A DNA stretch of 64,000 nucleotides from Achatina immaculata (Eukaryota > Mollusca > Gastropoda > Stylommatophora > Achatinidae): positions 2,405,895 through 2,469,894 of the forward strand of contig CM019714.1 in assembly GCA_009760885.1 (NCBI GenBank). The letters are read 5' to 3'. The position numbers were made by a program, and so were the translations under genes. This document shows, in pieces, positions 32,838-44,109 of this stretch (positions are counted from its first letter, which is position 1; every line of letters begins with the position of its first letter). Under the pieces are notes generated by a model. It worked only from the letters and a program-made list of their open reading frames with translations. It had not been told where the DNA came from and did not search any database.

Positions 32838-33622
32838 CGAGTCCAAGCTGTTCTCAAACTACAAAGGGGGTCCAAGCTGTTCTCAAACTACAAAGGGGGT
32901 CCAAGTTGTTCTCAAACTACAAAGGGGGTCCAAGTTGTTCTCAAACTACAAAGGGGGTCCAGGTTGTTCTCAAACTACAAAGGGGGTCCAAGTTGTTCTC
33001 AAACTACAAAGGGGGTCCAGGTTGTTCTCAAACTACAAAGGGGGTCCAAGTTGTTCTCAAACTACAAAGGGGGTCAAAGCTGTTCTCAAACTACAAAGGG
33101 GGTCCAAGTTGTTCTCAAACTACAAAGGGGGTCCAAGTTGTTCTCAAACTACAAAGGGGGTCCAAGCTGTTCTCAAACTACAAAGGGGGTCCAAGCTGTT
33201 CTCAAACTACAAAGGGGGTCCAAGTTGTTCTCAAACTACAAAGGGGGTCCAAGTTGTTCTCAAACTACAAAGGGGGTCCAAGTTGTTCTCAAACTACAAA
33301 GGGGGTCTAAGTTGTTCTCAAACTACAAAGGGGAGTCCAAGCTGTTCTCAAACTAGAAAGGGGCTCCAAGTTGTTCTCAAACTACAAAGGGAGTCCAAGC
33401 TGTTCTCAAACTACAAAGGGGGTCCAAGCTGTTCTCAAACTACAAAGGGGGTCCAAGTTGTTCTCAAACTACAAAGGGGGTCCAAGCTGTTCTCAAACTA
33501 CAAAGGGGGTCCAAGCTGTTCTCAAACTACAAAGGGGGTCCAAGCTGTTCTCAAACTACAAAAGTGGTCCAAGCTGTTCTCAAACTACAAAGGGGGTCTA
33601 AGTTGTTCTCAAACTAGAAGGA
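32838..33622. repeat. 29-bp minisatellite N
   Basis: About twenty-seven copies of GGTCCAAGTTGTTCTCAAACTACAAAGGG. Open in all plus frames (up to 230 codons); not a gene. Confidence 0.93.
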
Positions 33623-33751
33623 GATAACATATAATGAATTACACACTATGTGATGTTATGTTACATGTAAGTGTATGTAAGAAAACTGACTAACCAGAAC
33701 TACTATGTTAGACATATAAGCATATGTAACATAATGAAAACTATCACCAAC

Positions 33752-33839
33752 CATTCACAGAGAACCGTCCTATTGTTCTGAAACATGATGGTGATGATAC
33801 ATGGCTCGGAGCCTACGGGAGCCGCAGAAAAGTTGAAGT
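33752..33839 (-). CDS. CFAP65: CFAP65-like exon
   Basis: An 88-bp exon, phase 1 to 2. The donor GAATG|GTTGGT leaves TG, completed to Trp by the next exon at 17349. It encodes FNFSAAPVGSEPC, IITIMFQNNRTV and LCEW, the start of an ASH-like domain; 'DFNFxAAPVG' is a stretch I remember from CFAP65. The acceptor is uncertain: ATCTTAG (33840) fits the phase of the 41.2-kb exon, whereas CACGCAG (exon end 33883) would add residues but change phase. From memory of the family, a segment of about 20 residues before DFNF is missing and may lie on an unrecognised exon between 34 and 41 kb. Confidence 0.75.
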
Positions 33840-33964
33840 CTAAGATAGTTCTGGACGCGCTGCTCTTATGATGACAAAAACTGCTGCGTGTAAGAGAGTA
33901 AAGTAAACTGTTATTTCTTTTCTCAGGCTCTTGTCAGAAGAAATCACATCTTTTTTTGTAAAAG

Positions 33965-35312
33965 TATTGCTTGTCGTGGCAGGAGATACAAAATAAGGGT
34001 TACATATCCGCTGTGTAAGCCTACTGCTTGTCATAGAAGAAGATACAAAATAAGATTACATATCTCTTTTATAAGACTACTGCTTGTCATAGAAGAAGAT
34101 ACAAAATAAGATTACATATCTCTTTTATAAGACTACTGCTTGTCATAGAAGAAGATACAAAATAAGATTACATATCTCTTTTATAAGACTACTGCTTGTC
34201 ATAGAAGAAGATACAAAATAAGATTACATATCTCTTTTATAAGACTACTGCTTGTCATAGAAGAAGATACAAAATAAGATTACATATCTATTTTATAAGA
34301 CTACTGCTTGTCATGGGAGGAGATACAAAATAAGCTTACAAATCCTTTTTGTAAGATTACTAATCATCATGGGAGGAGATTTTTTTTAAAAATAAGGTTA
34401 CAAATGCTTTTTTGTAAGACTACTACTTGTTATGGGAGGAGATACAAATTAAGCTTACAAATGCTTTTTTATAAGACTACTACTTGTTATGGGAGGAGAT
34501 ACAAATTAAGCTTACAAATGCTTTTTTGTAAGACTACTACTTGTATGGGAGGAGATACAAATTAAGCTTACAAATGCTTTTTTGTAAGACTACTACTTGT
34601 TATGGGAGGAGATACAAATTAAGCTTACAAATGCTTTTTTGTAAGACTACTACTTGTTATGGGAGGAGATACAAATTAAGCTTACAAATGCTTTTTTGTA
34701 AGACTACTACTTGTTATGGGAGGAGATACAAATTAAGCTTACAAATGCTTTTTTGTAAGACTACTACTTGTTATGGAGGAGATACAAATTAAGCTTACAA
34801 TGCTTTTTTGTAAGACTACTACTTGTTATGGGAGGAGATACAAATTAAGCTTACAAATGCTTTTTTGTAAGACTACTACTTGTTATGGGAGGAGATACAA
34901 ATTAAGCTTACAAATGCTTTTTTGTAAGACTACTACTTGTTATGGGAGGAGATACAAATTAAGCTTACAAATGCTTTTTTGTAAGACTACTACTTGTTAT
35001 GGGAGGAGATACAAATTAAGCTTACAAATGCTTTTTTGTAAGACTACTACTTGTTATGGGAGGAGATACAAATTAAGCTTACAAATGCTTTTTTGTAAGA
35101 CTACTACTTGTTATGGGAGGAGATACAAATTAAGCTTACAATGCTTTTTTGTAAGACTACTACTTGTTATGGGAGGAGATACAAATTAAGCTTACAAATG
35201 CTTTTTTGTAAGACTACTACTTGTTATGGGAGGAGATACAAATTAAGCTTACAAATGCTTTTTTGTAAGACTACTACTTGTTATGGGAGGAGATACAAAT
35301 TAATGTATGCCT
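33965..35312. repeat. 57-bp minisatellite O
   Basis: About twenty-three copies of TACTTGTTATGGGAGGAGATACAAATTAAGCTTACAAATGCTTTTTTGTAAGACTAC. The left part is an older variant (CATAGAAGAAGATACAAAATAAG). Degenerate units reappear at 39301-39335 and 40262-40340, so the LINE nest between interrupts this array. Confidence 0.92.
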
Positions 35313-36011
35313 GACCACCCCCAGAGCTATACCAGCGGGAGTTTACTCCGGGCAGGTCTAACCAAGCTGGGAAGGTCTGTGCGGGTAGGGGTCAGATGAA
35401 ACTTGCACCGTGGTCCTCCACAGTGGGGGTTGGAGCATGAGGCCAACGACCCCATCTCCGTGAAAAAGATTAGTGTTACGGAACAGATAGAGAAGCCTCA
35501 AAATTGGATGGATAAATCATCAAAAGTATTATGAGATTTGGAACATGGAATATAAGAAGTTTATACAGACATGGGGCAGCTAAAGAATTAGCTGAGCTAT
35601 ATGACATGGATGTTACAGCATTACAGGAAATCAGGTGGCTTGGAAAAGATATAACAGTCATAGGAGAAATGATACTGGTATACAGAGATATTACCAATGG
35701 AAGACATGAACTTGGGACAGGGTTTGCTGTCAAGATAAAAGTAAGGGACTTCAGTGCCACCAATGAAAGAATCAGCAGACTTTGCATCACGGGAACAAAG
35801 AAAAATATAACAAAGATTAATGTGCATGCACCAACAGAAGATACAGAGGATGAAGTCAAAGATGAATTTTACAACACGTTAGAAAGAGTAATAGAGAAGA
35901 CCCAGAAACATGATACATACTGATAATACTAGGAGATTTCAATGCAAAGATAGGAAAGGAAGAGTCACACAGACACATCACAGGAAAAGAAAGTCTGCAT
36001 AAAACATCTAA
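35313..36011 (+). mobile_element. LINE family D, 5' leader and APE endonuclease
   Basis: A GC-richer leader (CTGACCACCCCCAGAGC ... CATCTCCGTG) precedes a frame opening MRFGTWNIRSLYRHGA at 35531. ALQEIRW and NVHAPTED follow, and after a frame break near 35923 ILGDFNAKIG. GTWN, QE and GDFN are catalytic or structural motifs of the apurinic/apyrimidinic-type endonuclease of non-LTR retrotransposons. The coding sequence continues after the insertion at 36012-36311. Confidence 0.88.
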
Positions 36012-36311
36012 TGATAATAGATCTTACATCCTTCCCATGCAGTTAAAGATCACATAGGGCTCGCATGGTAGCTTGCCAAGATTTCCTGTTTTCAGCGAGC
36101 TTTTCAACCTCATCAAGGGATGTTATTCCTACTAAACTGGCCTCTCTTAACAACGTCCTCTTTAGAGTTTCACGTGGCCGACCTCTTTTTCTTTGACCTG
36201 TTGTGTTCCACTTGATAGCTTGTTTTGGGATTCTCTAGTTGTTTCCTCTCAGCACCTGACTGACATATGTCCATCTTCTTTTTCCTGATCACCCATGAGG
36301 CAAGTTGATAA
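36012..36311 (-). mobile_element. LINE family B-like 3' end inserted in LINE D
   Basis: A ~290-bp, 5'-truncated minus-strand fragment with the family B 3' end (CTTACATCCTTCCCATGCAGTTAAAGATCACATAGGGCTCGC). It is flanked by a 7-bp direct repeat TGATAAT (36012-36018 and 36306-36312), consistent with a target-site duplication in the host LINE. Confidence 0.8.
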
Positions 36312-36312
36312 T

Positions 36313-36811
36313 GATGATAGATGGAGACTAATAAATATGGCAGAAACTTATAAAATGAGAATAAGCAGCACATGTTTTCAAAATAAGAACATCCATAAAC
36401 AAACATGGAAATCCCCTGATAATCTAACATATTTTAACTGATATCAAGCACACAGCAAACATACTTCAGATCAAAAGTTACAGAGAGGCGGAATGTAGCA
36501 CCGACCATTATCTTGTGGGAGCTAAATTAAAATTCAGACCGAAGAAAAATTTTTATAGTAAATTAAATAAAAGCTCAGTAATAAATAGAGATGCTTTGAA
36601 AAGAGAAGCACACTAAAGAAATATTCAGAAAAGAGCTAAACCTTAAGATAAACACAAGAGGGAATGTAGAAAATAAAACCATTGATGACAGATGGGAAGA
36701 TATAAAACCATTATAAAGAACACAGCGGAAGAATGTCTAGGAGTCAAGACCGTAACTAAAAAAAAAAAAAAGAACTGGTTCAGTGATGTCTGCAGAGAGG
36801 GAGTCAAAAGA
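36313..36811 (+). mobile_element. LINE family D, middle part
   Basis: Continuation of the host LINE, with several stops. INMAETYKMRISSTCFQNKN is the post-endonuclease linker, and KKKKNWFSDVCREGVKRT reaches the next insertion. An A13 run near 36760 may reflect slippage. Confidence 0.78.
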
Positions 36812-37430
36812 ACATCATCATCATCATCATCATGTGCCGTGCCGACTGGCGTTGGCTATTATGCTTCTCCAGAGTACACGATCCTTCATGCAGGCCATCA
36901 GCTCAGTTGGTGATCTCCTCTCACACCATCCCGTCAGACTGTCCAGTATCATTTCTCTTGGTCTTCCTCTTGATCTTCTTCCTTCTATTTTTCCTGTTGT
37001 TATAATATTTTCAATGCCCCCTCTTCTCATTGCATGTCCTATGAAAGTACATTGTCTCTCTCTTATCTTTTTGACAAGGTTTTTTTGTCTCTCCAGCTCT
37101 TCTCCTACACTCTTCATTAGTTATTTTTGCTGTCCAGGGGATTCGCAACATTCTTCTAATAAACCACATTTCTGCTGCTTCCAATGATTTTTATGCAGAC
37201 TTGCCTATTGTCCATGATTCACTTCCATATAACAAGATAGGTTCAATATAGCATTTTAGGACTCGTTTTCTAACATTCATTGATAAGGATGTGTTGGTCA
37301 ATATGTTTCTCATTCTCTGAAATGCAGTCTTTGCTTGGCCTATTCTGTTCCTAATTTCTGTTCTGCATTTCCCATCTGAAGTTATTACTGCTCCAAGGTA
37401 TTTGAATTTCTGCACCTGCTTTAGAACAGC
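36812..37430 (-). mobile_element. LINE family A inserted in LINE D
   Basis: Minus strand, starting at TTCTAAAGCAGGTGCAG and ending in an (ATG)n tail at 36812-36832. It encodes KFKYLGAVITSDGKCRTEI ... LLYGSESWTIGKSA ... CTFIGHAMRRGGI. The host frame is restored across it (GVKRT before, ARQIWLTDMNNKT after), with a short AGAACA repeat at both ends. Confidence 0.85.
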
Positions 37431-37923
37431 AAGACAGATATGGTTGACTGACATGAACAACAAAACAAATCAGGAGAAGTACCACACACAATGTAGAGAA
37501 ACTCAAAAAGTTATTCGGTAACAATGACAATATATGAAGGACATGGTAAGCGAGATGCAGACATGCCATCAAAATAAGAAAAGCAGGGAATTTTATAAAG
37601 AACTGCGAACAGTAAAGCAAGGGTATAAACAACCTCTGCAGAGCTTGAAGGATAGCAATGGAAACATGATAAATAATGAAGAGAAAATCTGTACCAGATG
37701 GAAAGAATATTTTGAAAAACTAATAAACTGTGAAATTGCATTACCATGCGAAGAAATACAGACTTGTGAACCTGAAATAGAGGAACCAGACTTACAAAAA
37801 GTCATCTACAGCATCATGTTTCTATGAAACAACAAAGCAACTGGTTCAGATGGAACTGCTGCAGAACTGATTAAGGAAGGAGGACTAAATATACATGAAC
37901 AGATATATGCACTATTACAACAA
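37431..37923 (+). mobile_element. LINE family D, pre-RT part
   Basis: Host LINE resumes: TDMNNKTNQEKYHTQCRE, a frame 37534-37827 (SREFYKELRTVKQGYKQPLQ; KICTRWKEYFEKLINCEI) and NKATGSDGTAAELIKEGG, the start of the RT domain. Cut off at 37924 by another minus-strand LINE; RT motifs A to D of this copy are not found. Confidence 0.85.
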
Positions 37924-39300
37924 ATATCTTACATCTTACATTCTTCCCATGCTGTTAAATGTCACATAAAGACCGCATGGTAGTTCACCAAGATTTCCTG
38001 TCTTCGGCAAATTTTTCAATCTCATCGATAGATGTTATGCCCACTGAACCGGCCTCTCTTAAAAATGTCCTTTTTAGAGCTTCACTTGGTTGACCTTTTT
38101 TTCTTTGGCCTGTTGTGTTCTACTTGACAGCTTATTTTGGGATCCTCTGATTATTTCTTCTCATCACATGGCCAACATACGCCCATCTTCTTTTTCTGAT
38201 CACCCATGAGACAGGTTGTTGTTTGCTCATCTGTCTTATCTCTGTGTTGTTCTTGAATTCATTCCACTTTATACCAAGTATTTTCTTTAGGGATTTGTTT
38301 TCAAAAGAGTCTAATTTCTTGTATAATACTTTAGTTGTTTTCCAGTTTTCATATGCATAATGAGGGTGGATATTACATTTGAACTGAATAATCTTAACTT
38401 GGTTTTTGTGCTTATAACTTTTGAATGCCATATGTTCTCAAGATTCTTGAAGGTCAATGCTGCTTTCGTAATTTGAATTCTAACTTCCTTTCTGGTGTCA
38501 TCATCCTGGTCTATGCAGCTGCCAAGATATGCAAAATGATTTACTTCTTCAACAGCTGTTCCTTCTACGTATATTTGTCCTTCGTGGTTAATGAGAAGTT
38601 TCATTATTTTTGTTTTTTTCCTTGTTAATTTCAAGTCCTATTTTACTAGCCAGTGAAGACAGGCTATCTATTTTTACTTGCACTGATTTCACATTGTCAC
38701 TGATAAGAGTTATGTCATCTGCAAAATCAAGATATTCTAGTTGGATCTCACGTACCCAATCAATGCCCATTTTACCAGTGCAATATTTTTTCATTATGAA
38801 GTCTATGGCAATTCCAAAAATCAAGGGAGATAACATACATCCGTGTTTCACGCCTGTTTCAATCTGGAACCATTCGCTCATTCCTTCGTCTGTGTTGATT
38901 GCACAAACATATCCACTGTAGAGGTCTCTAATGATGTTGACAATCTTAGATGGTATTCCATATATTCTTAAAATTCTCCACAATGATTCTGTGTGTAGTG
39001 TATGCTATCAAATGCCTTGTTAAAGTCTATGAAGTTCAAGACTAATGGTCTTTGCTTTTCAATACGTTGCTCAAGTATTAGAGTAAAGATGTGGTCGAGA
39101 CAGATTCTCCCTTTTCGAAATCCTGCTTGTTCTTCTCTCAGTGCAGCATCCACTATATCTTGAATCCTATTCAGAATAACTTTGCAAAATACTTTTGACA
39201 CAACTGATAGTAAGGTTACTCCTCTCCAGTTATTGCAATTACTAAGGTTGCCTTTTTTCAGTATTTTAAAAATGATTCCTTTTTTTCCATTTAGAAGAGA
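37924..39300 (-). mobile_element. LINE family B' (diverged B)
   Basis: Minus strand. It carries AALREEQAGFRKGRICLDHI, FIDFNKAFDSIH (RT motif A), a frameshift, then IETGVKHGCMLSPLIFGIAI (motif B), LEYLDFADDITLIS (motif C, FADD kept), a frameshift, FAYLGSCIDQDDD, and RRWAYVGHVMRRNNQR. Related to family B but distinct. Ends with a (TCTTACAT)-type tail. Several frameshifts make it inactive. Confidence 0.85.
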
Positions 39301-39334
39301 CTTTTGTAAGACTACTGCTTTTCATGGGAGGATA

Positions 39335-40295
39335 TTACATTTGAACTGAATAATCTTAACTTGGTTTTTGTGCTTATAACTTTTGAATGCCATATGTTCT
39401 CAAGATTCTTGAAGGTCAATGCTGCTTTCGTAATTTGAATTCTAACTTCCTTTCTGGTGTCATCATCCTGGTCTATGCAGCTGCCAAGATATGCAAAATG
39501 ATTTACTTCTTCAACAGCTGTTCCTTCTACGTATATTTGTCCTTCGTGGTTAATGAGAAGTTTCATTATTTTTGTTTTTTTCCTTGTTAATTTCAAGTCC
39601 TATTTTACTAGCCAGTGAAGATAGGCTATCTATTTTTACTTGCACTGATTTCACATTGTCACTGATAAGAGTTATGTCATCTGCAAAATCAAGATATTCT
39701 AGTTGGATCTCACGTACCCAATCAATGCCCATTTTACCTGTGCAATATTTTTTCATTATGAAGTCTATGGCAATTCCAAAAATCAAGGGAGATAACATAC
39801 ATCCGTGTTTCACGCCTGTTTCAATCTGGAACCATTCACTCATTCCTTCGTCTGTGTTGATTGCACAAACATATCCACTGTAGAGGTCTCTAATGATGTT
39901 GACAATCTTAGATGGTATTCCATATATTCTTAAAATTCTCCACAATGATTCTGTGTGTAGTGTATGCTATCAAATGCCTTGTTAAAGTCTATGAAGTTCA
40001 AGACTAATGGTCTTTGCTTTTCAATACGTTGCTCAAGTATTAGAGTAAAGATGTGGTCGAGACAGATTCTCCCTTTTCGAAATCCTGCTTGTTCTTCTCT
40101 CAGTGCAGCATCCACTATATCTTGAATCCTATTCAGAATAACTTTGCAAAATACTTTTGACACAACTGATAGTAAGGTTACTCCTCTCCAGTTATTGCAA
40201 TTACTAAGGTTGCCTTTTTTCAGTATTTTAAAAATGATTCCTTTTTTTCCATTTAGAAGAGACTTTTGTAAGACTACTGCTTTTCATGGGAGGAT
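39335..40295 (-). mobile_element. LINE family B', tandem partial duplicate
   Basis: Repeats 38374-39334 almost exactly, including the flanking degenerate minisatellite O unit (TTTTGTAAGACTACTGCTTTTCATGGGAGGATATTA). The break falls at the shared GGATATTA, so this is a ~961-bp tandem duplication at microhomology. Confidence 0.88.
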
Positions 40296-40559
40296 ATTAA
40301 AAAAATAAGGTTTCATTATCTTTCTTATAAGAGCACTGCTTGTCTTGAGAGGAAAGAAAATGATAAGGTTTTATGTTATCTTTCATATATTTTAGCTCAT
40401 GACATATGTCTACAAACTTCTGTCTCTCATCGAGTTTCTAGCTTTCATGAAATTTGTTTGGTCTATGTCTCTCATCAAGTTTCTAGTTTTCACATTTCCT
40501 TTTTGTTTGTTTGTTTGTTCTATGTCTCTCATCAAGTTTCTAGCTTTCATAAAATTTCT

Positions 40560-40675
40560 TTTTAGTAAATTTGCCACTTTATTTGCTCATTCATTCATTT
40601 GTTCATCCATTTATTCATTTCTTCATTTATTCATTTCTTCATCCACTTACTCATTTGTTCATTCATTTATTCATG
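40560..40675. repeat. (TTCATTTA)-type short repeats
   Basis: TTCATTCATTTGTTCATCCATTTATTCATTTC. Repeated at 42905-42985. Confidence 0.8.
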
Positions 40676-41190
40676 AGTGAGCAAGTGAGTGAGTACTTAC
40701 TTGAGTTGGGTTCATTTATTCATGAGTGAGCAAATGAGTGAGTACTTAATTGGGCTGGGTTCATTTATTCATGAGTGAGCAAGTGAGTGAGTACTTACTT
40801 GGGTTGGGTTAATTTATTCATGAGTGAGCAAGTGAGTGAGTACTTAATTGGGCTGGGTTAATTTATTCATGAGTGAGCAAGTGAGTGAGTACTTAATTGG
40901 GCTGGGTTCATTTATTCATGAGTGAGCAAGTGAGTGAGTACTTACTTGGGTTGGGTTCATTTATTCATGAGTGAGCAAGTGAGTGAGTACTTAATTGGGC
41001 TGGGTTCATTTATTCATGAGTGAGCAAGTGAGTGAGTACTTACTTGGATTGGGTTAATTTATTCATGAGTGAGCAAGTGAGTGAGTACTTAATTGGGTTG
41101 GGTTCATTTATTCATGAGTGAGCAAGTGAGTGAGTACTTACTTGGGTTGGGTTCAATTATTCATAATTGAGCAAGTGAGTGAGTACTTAC
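40670..41190. repeat. ~50-bp minisatellite P, array 1
   Basis: About ten copies of TTCATTTATTCATGAGTGAGCAAGTGAGTGAGTACTTAATTGGGCTGGG. Array 2 is at 42975-43450. Confidence 0.92.
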
Positions 41191-41224
41191 TTGGATTGGG
41201 TTGATGAACCATGAAGGACCTCAC

Positions 41225-41259
41225 CAGCACCTGGGTCTGAATTGAGATATGTATTCAGT
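41225..41259 (-). CDS. CFAP65: CFAP65-like microexon, copy A
   Basis: 35 nt, phase 2 to 1. The acceptor is a polypyrimidine TACTTCTCTCTACAG and the donor GCTG|GTGAGG. With the GA left by the 46.7-kb exon it reads ELNTYLNSDPGA, matching the 'SLxxLNxYLxxDP' segment I recall of CFAP65. It is the end member of minisatellite Q, whose units repeat its acceptor and first codons. An identical copy lies at 43485-43519; as 35 is not a multiple of three, only one copy can be included without shifting the frame. Confidence 0.72.
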
Positions 41260-41264
41260 CTGTA

Positions 41265-42300
41265 GAGAGAAGTAAAACATAAGAAAAGGCCATACTACTT
41301 ATAGCTGGAGTGAGATATATGTTCAGGCTGTAGAGAGAAAGAAAAGGCCACACTACTTATAGCTGGAGTGAGATATATGTTCAGGCTATAGAGAGAAAGA
41401 AAAGACATACTACTTATAGTAGGAGTGAGACATATGTTCAGGCTGTAGAGAGAAAGAAAAGACATACTACTTATAGCTGGAGTGAGATATATGTTCAGGC
41501 TATAGAGAGAAAGAAAAGACATACTACTTATAGTAGGAGTGAGATATATGTTCAGGCTATAGAGAGAAAGAAAAGACATACTACTTATAGTAGGAGTGAG
41601 ATATATGTTCAGGCTGTAGAGAGAAAGAAAAGACATACTACTTATAGTAGGAGTGAGATATATGTTCAGGCTGTAGAGAGAAAGAAAAGACATACTACTT
41701 ATAGTAGGAGTGAGATATATGTTCAGGCTATAGAGAGAAAGAAAAGACATACTACTTATAGTAGGAGTGAGATATATGTTCAGGCTGTAGAGAGAAAGAA
41801 AAGACATACTACTTATAGTAGAGTGAGACATATGTTCAGGCTGTAGAGAGAAAGAAAAGACATACTACTATAGTAGGAGTGAGATATATGTTCAGGCTGT
41901 AGAGAGAAAGAAAAGACATACTACTTATAGTAGGAGTGAGACATATGTTCAGGCTATAGAGAGAAAGAAAAGACATACTACTTATAGCTGGAGTGAGATA
42001 TATGTTCAGGCTGTAGAGAGAAAGAAAAGACATACTACTTATAGTAGGAGTGAGATATATGTTCAGGCTGTAGAGAGAAAGAAAAGGCCATACTACTTAT
42101 AGTAGGAGTGAGACATATGTTCAGGCTGTAGAGAGAAAGAAAAGGCCATACTATGTATAGCTGGAGTGAGACATATGTTCAGGCTATAGAGAGAAAGAAA
42201 AGGCCATACTATGTATAGCTGGAGTGAGACATATGTTCAGGCTGTAGAGAGAAAGAAAAGGCCATACTACGTATAGCTGGAGTGAGATACATGTTCAGGC
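41265..42300. repeat. 57-bp minisatellite Q, array 1 (exon-edge derived)
   Basis: About eighteen copies. On the minus strand each holds a TTTCTTTCTCTCTACAG acceptor, then CCTGAACATATATCTCACTCC, a near-copy of the microexon start, then CTATAAGTAGTATGG, which looks like a weak donor. Confidence 0.92.
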
Positions 42301-42339
42301 TGTACGGAGAATTGATGGCAGAAATCACTTGCTTACCCC

Positions 42340-42542
42340 AGCACTTCCTGGCCCAGTCTAGACATGAGTAAGTCAAGTTTCTCACAAACATACAGTCTAG
42401 ACCAGCTGTACAACCAGACACAGCTACACTAGGTCTCTTTCACAAACATACAGCCTCAGACCAGCTGTACAACCAGACACAGCTACACTAGGTCTCTTTC
42501 ACAAACATACAGCCTCAGACCAGCTGTACAACCAGACACAGC
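42340..42542. repeat. ~58-bp repeat R
   Basis: Three copies of ACAACCAGACACAGCTACACTAGGTCTCTTTCACAAACATACAGCCTCAGACCAGCTGT. Continues at 43900-44110 and grades into the 40-bp array S. Confidence 0.9.
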
Positions 42543-43484
42543 TTTCAGTATTTTAAAAATGATTCCTTTTTTTCCATTTAGAAGAGACTTTTGTAAGACT
42601 ACTGCTTTTCATGGGAGGATATTAAAAAAATAAGGTTTCATTATCTTTCTTATAAGAGCACTGCTTGTCTTGAGAGGAAAGAAAATGATAAGGTTTTATG
42701 TTATCTTTCATATATTTTAGCTCATGACATATGTCTACAAACTTCTGTCTCTCATCGAGTTTCTAGCTTTCATGAAATTTGTTTGGTCTATGTCTCTCAT
42801 CAAGTTTCTAGTTTTCACATTTCCTTTTTGTTTGTTTGTTTGTTCTATGTCTCTCATCAAGTTTCTAGCTTTCATAAAATTTCTTTTTAGTAAATTTGCC
42901 ACTTTATTTGCTCATTCATTCATTTGTTCATCCATTTATTCATTTCTTCATCCACTTACTCATTTGTTCATTCATTTATTCATGAGTGAGCAAGTGAGTG
43001 AGTACTTACTTGAGTTGGGTTCATTTATTCATGAGTGAGCAAATGAGTGAGTACTTAATTGGGCTGGGTTCATTTATTCATGAGTGAGCAAGTGAGTGAG
43101 TACTTACTTGGGTTGGGTTAATTTATTCATGAGTGAGCAAGTGAGTGAGTACTTAATTGGGCTGGGTTAATTTATTCATGAGTGAGCAAGTGAGTGAGTA
43201 CTTACTTGGGTTGGGTTCATTTATTCATGAGTGAGCAAGTGAGTGAGTACTTAATTGGGCTGGGTTCATTTATTCATGAGTGAGCAAGTGAGTGAGTACT
43301 TACTTGGATTGGGTTAATTTATTCATGAGTGAGCAAGTGAGTGAGTACTTAATTGGGTTGGGTTCATTTATTCATGAGTGAGCAAGTGAGTGAGTACTTA
43401 CTTGGGTTGGGTTCAATTATTCATAATTGAGCAAGTGAGTGAGTACTTACTTGGATTGGGTTGATGAACCATGAAGGACCTCAC

Positions 43485-43519
43485 CAGCACCTGGGTCTGA
43501 ATTGAGATATGTATTCAGT
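43485..43519 (-). CDS. CFAP65: CFAP65-like microexon, copy B
   Basis: Identical to 41225-41259 including acceptor and donor. In transcript order it is met first after the 46.7-kb exon. Which copy is used cannot be told from the sequence. Confidence 0.6.
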
Positions 43520-43524
43520 CTGTA

Positions 43525-43825
43525 GAGAGAAGTAAAACATAAGAAAAGGCCATACTACTTATAGCTGGAGTGAGATATGTGTACAGTCTGTAGAGAGAAA
43601 GAAAAGACATACTACTTATAGCTGGAGTGAGATATGTGTACAGTCTGTAGAGAGAAAGAAAAGACATACTACTTATAGTAGGAGTGAGATATATGTTCAG
43701 GCTATAGAGAGAAAGAAAAGGCCATACTATGTATAGCTGGAGTGAGACATATGTTCAGGCTGTAGAGAGAAAGAAAAGGCCATACTACGTATAGCTGGAG
43801 TGAGATACATGTTCAGGCTGTACGG
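43525..43825. repeat. 57-bp minisatellite Q, array 2
   Basis: About five units, otherwise as 41265-42300. Confidence 0.9.
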
Positions 43826-44109
43826 AGAATTGATGGCAGAAATCACTTGCTTACCCCAGCACTTCCTGGCCCAGTCTAGACATGAGTAAGTCAAGTTTCT
43901 CACAAACATACAGTCTAGACCAGCTGTACAACCAGACACAGCTACACTAGGTCTCTTTCACAAACATACAGCCTCAGACCAGCTGTACAACCAGACACAG
44001 CTACACTAGGTCTCTTTCACAAACATACAGCCTCAGACCAGCTGTACAACCAGACACAGCTACACTAGGTATCTCTCATAAACATACAGCCTCAGATCAG
44101 CTGTACAAC

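Larger units (their letters stand above)
40220..42540. repeat. tandem segmental duplication, block 1
   Basis: From TTCAGTATTTTAAAAATGATTCC to CCAGACACAGC. Repeated at 42543-44060 with shorter internal arrays. Each block contains one copy of the 35-nt exon. Confidence 0.88.
42543..44060. repeat. tandem segmental duplication, block 2
   Basis: Second copy of 40220-42540. Array Q is only about five units here against eighteen in block 1. Confidence 0.88.

Noticed and set aside
32906..33627. Tandem repeats of about 29 bp considered as a CRISPR array
   Set aside because: Repeats abut directly without unique spacers, and the context is eukaryotic. The same holds for the other arrays.
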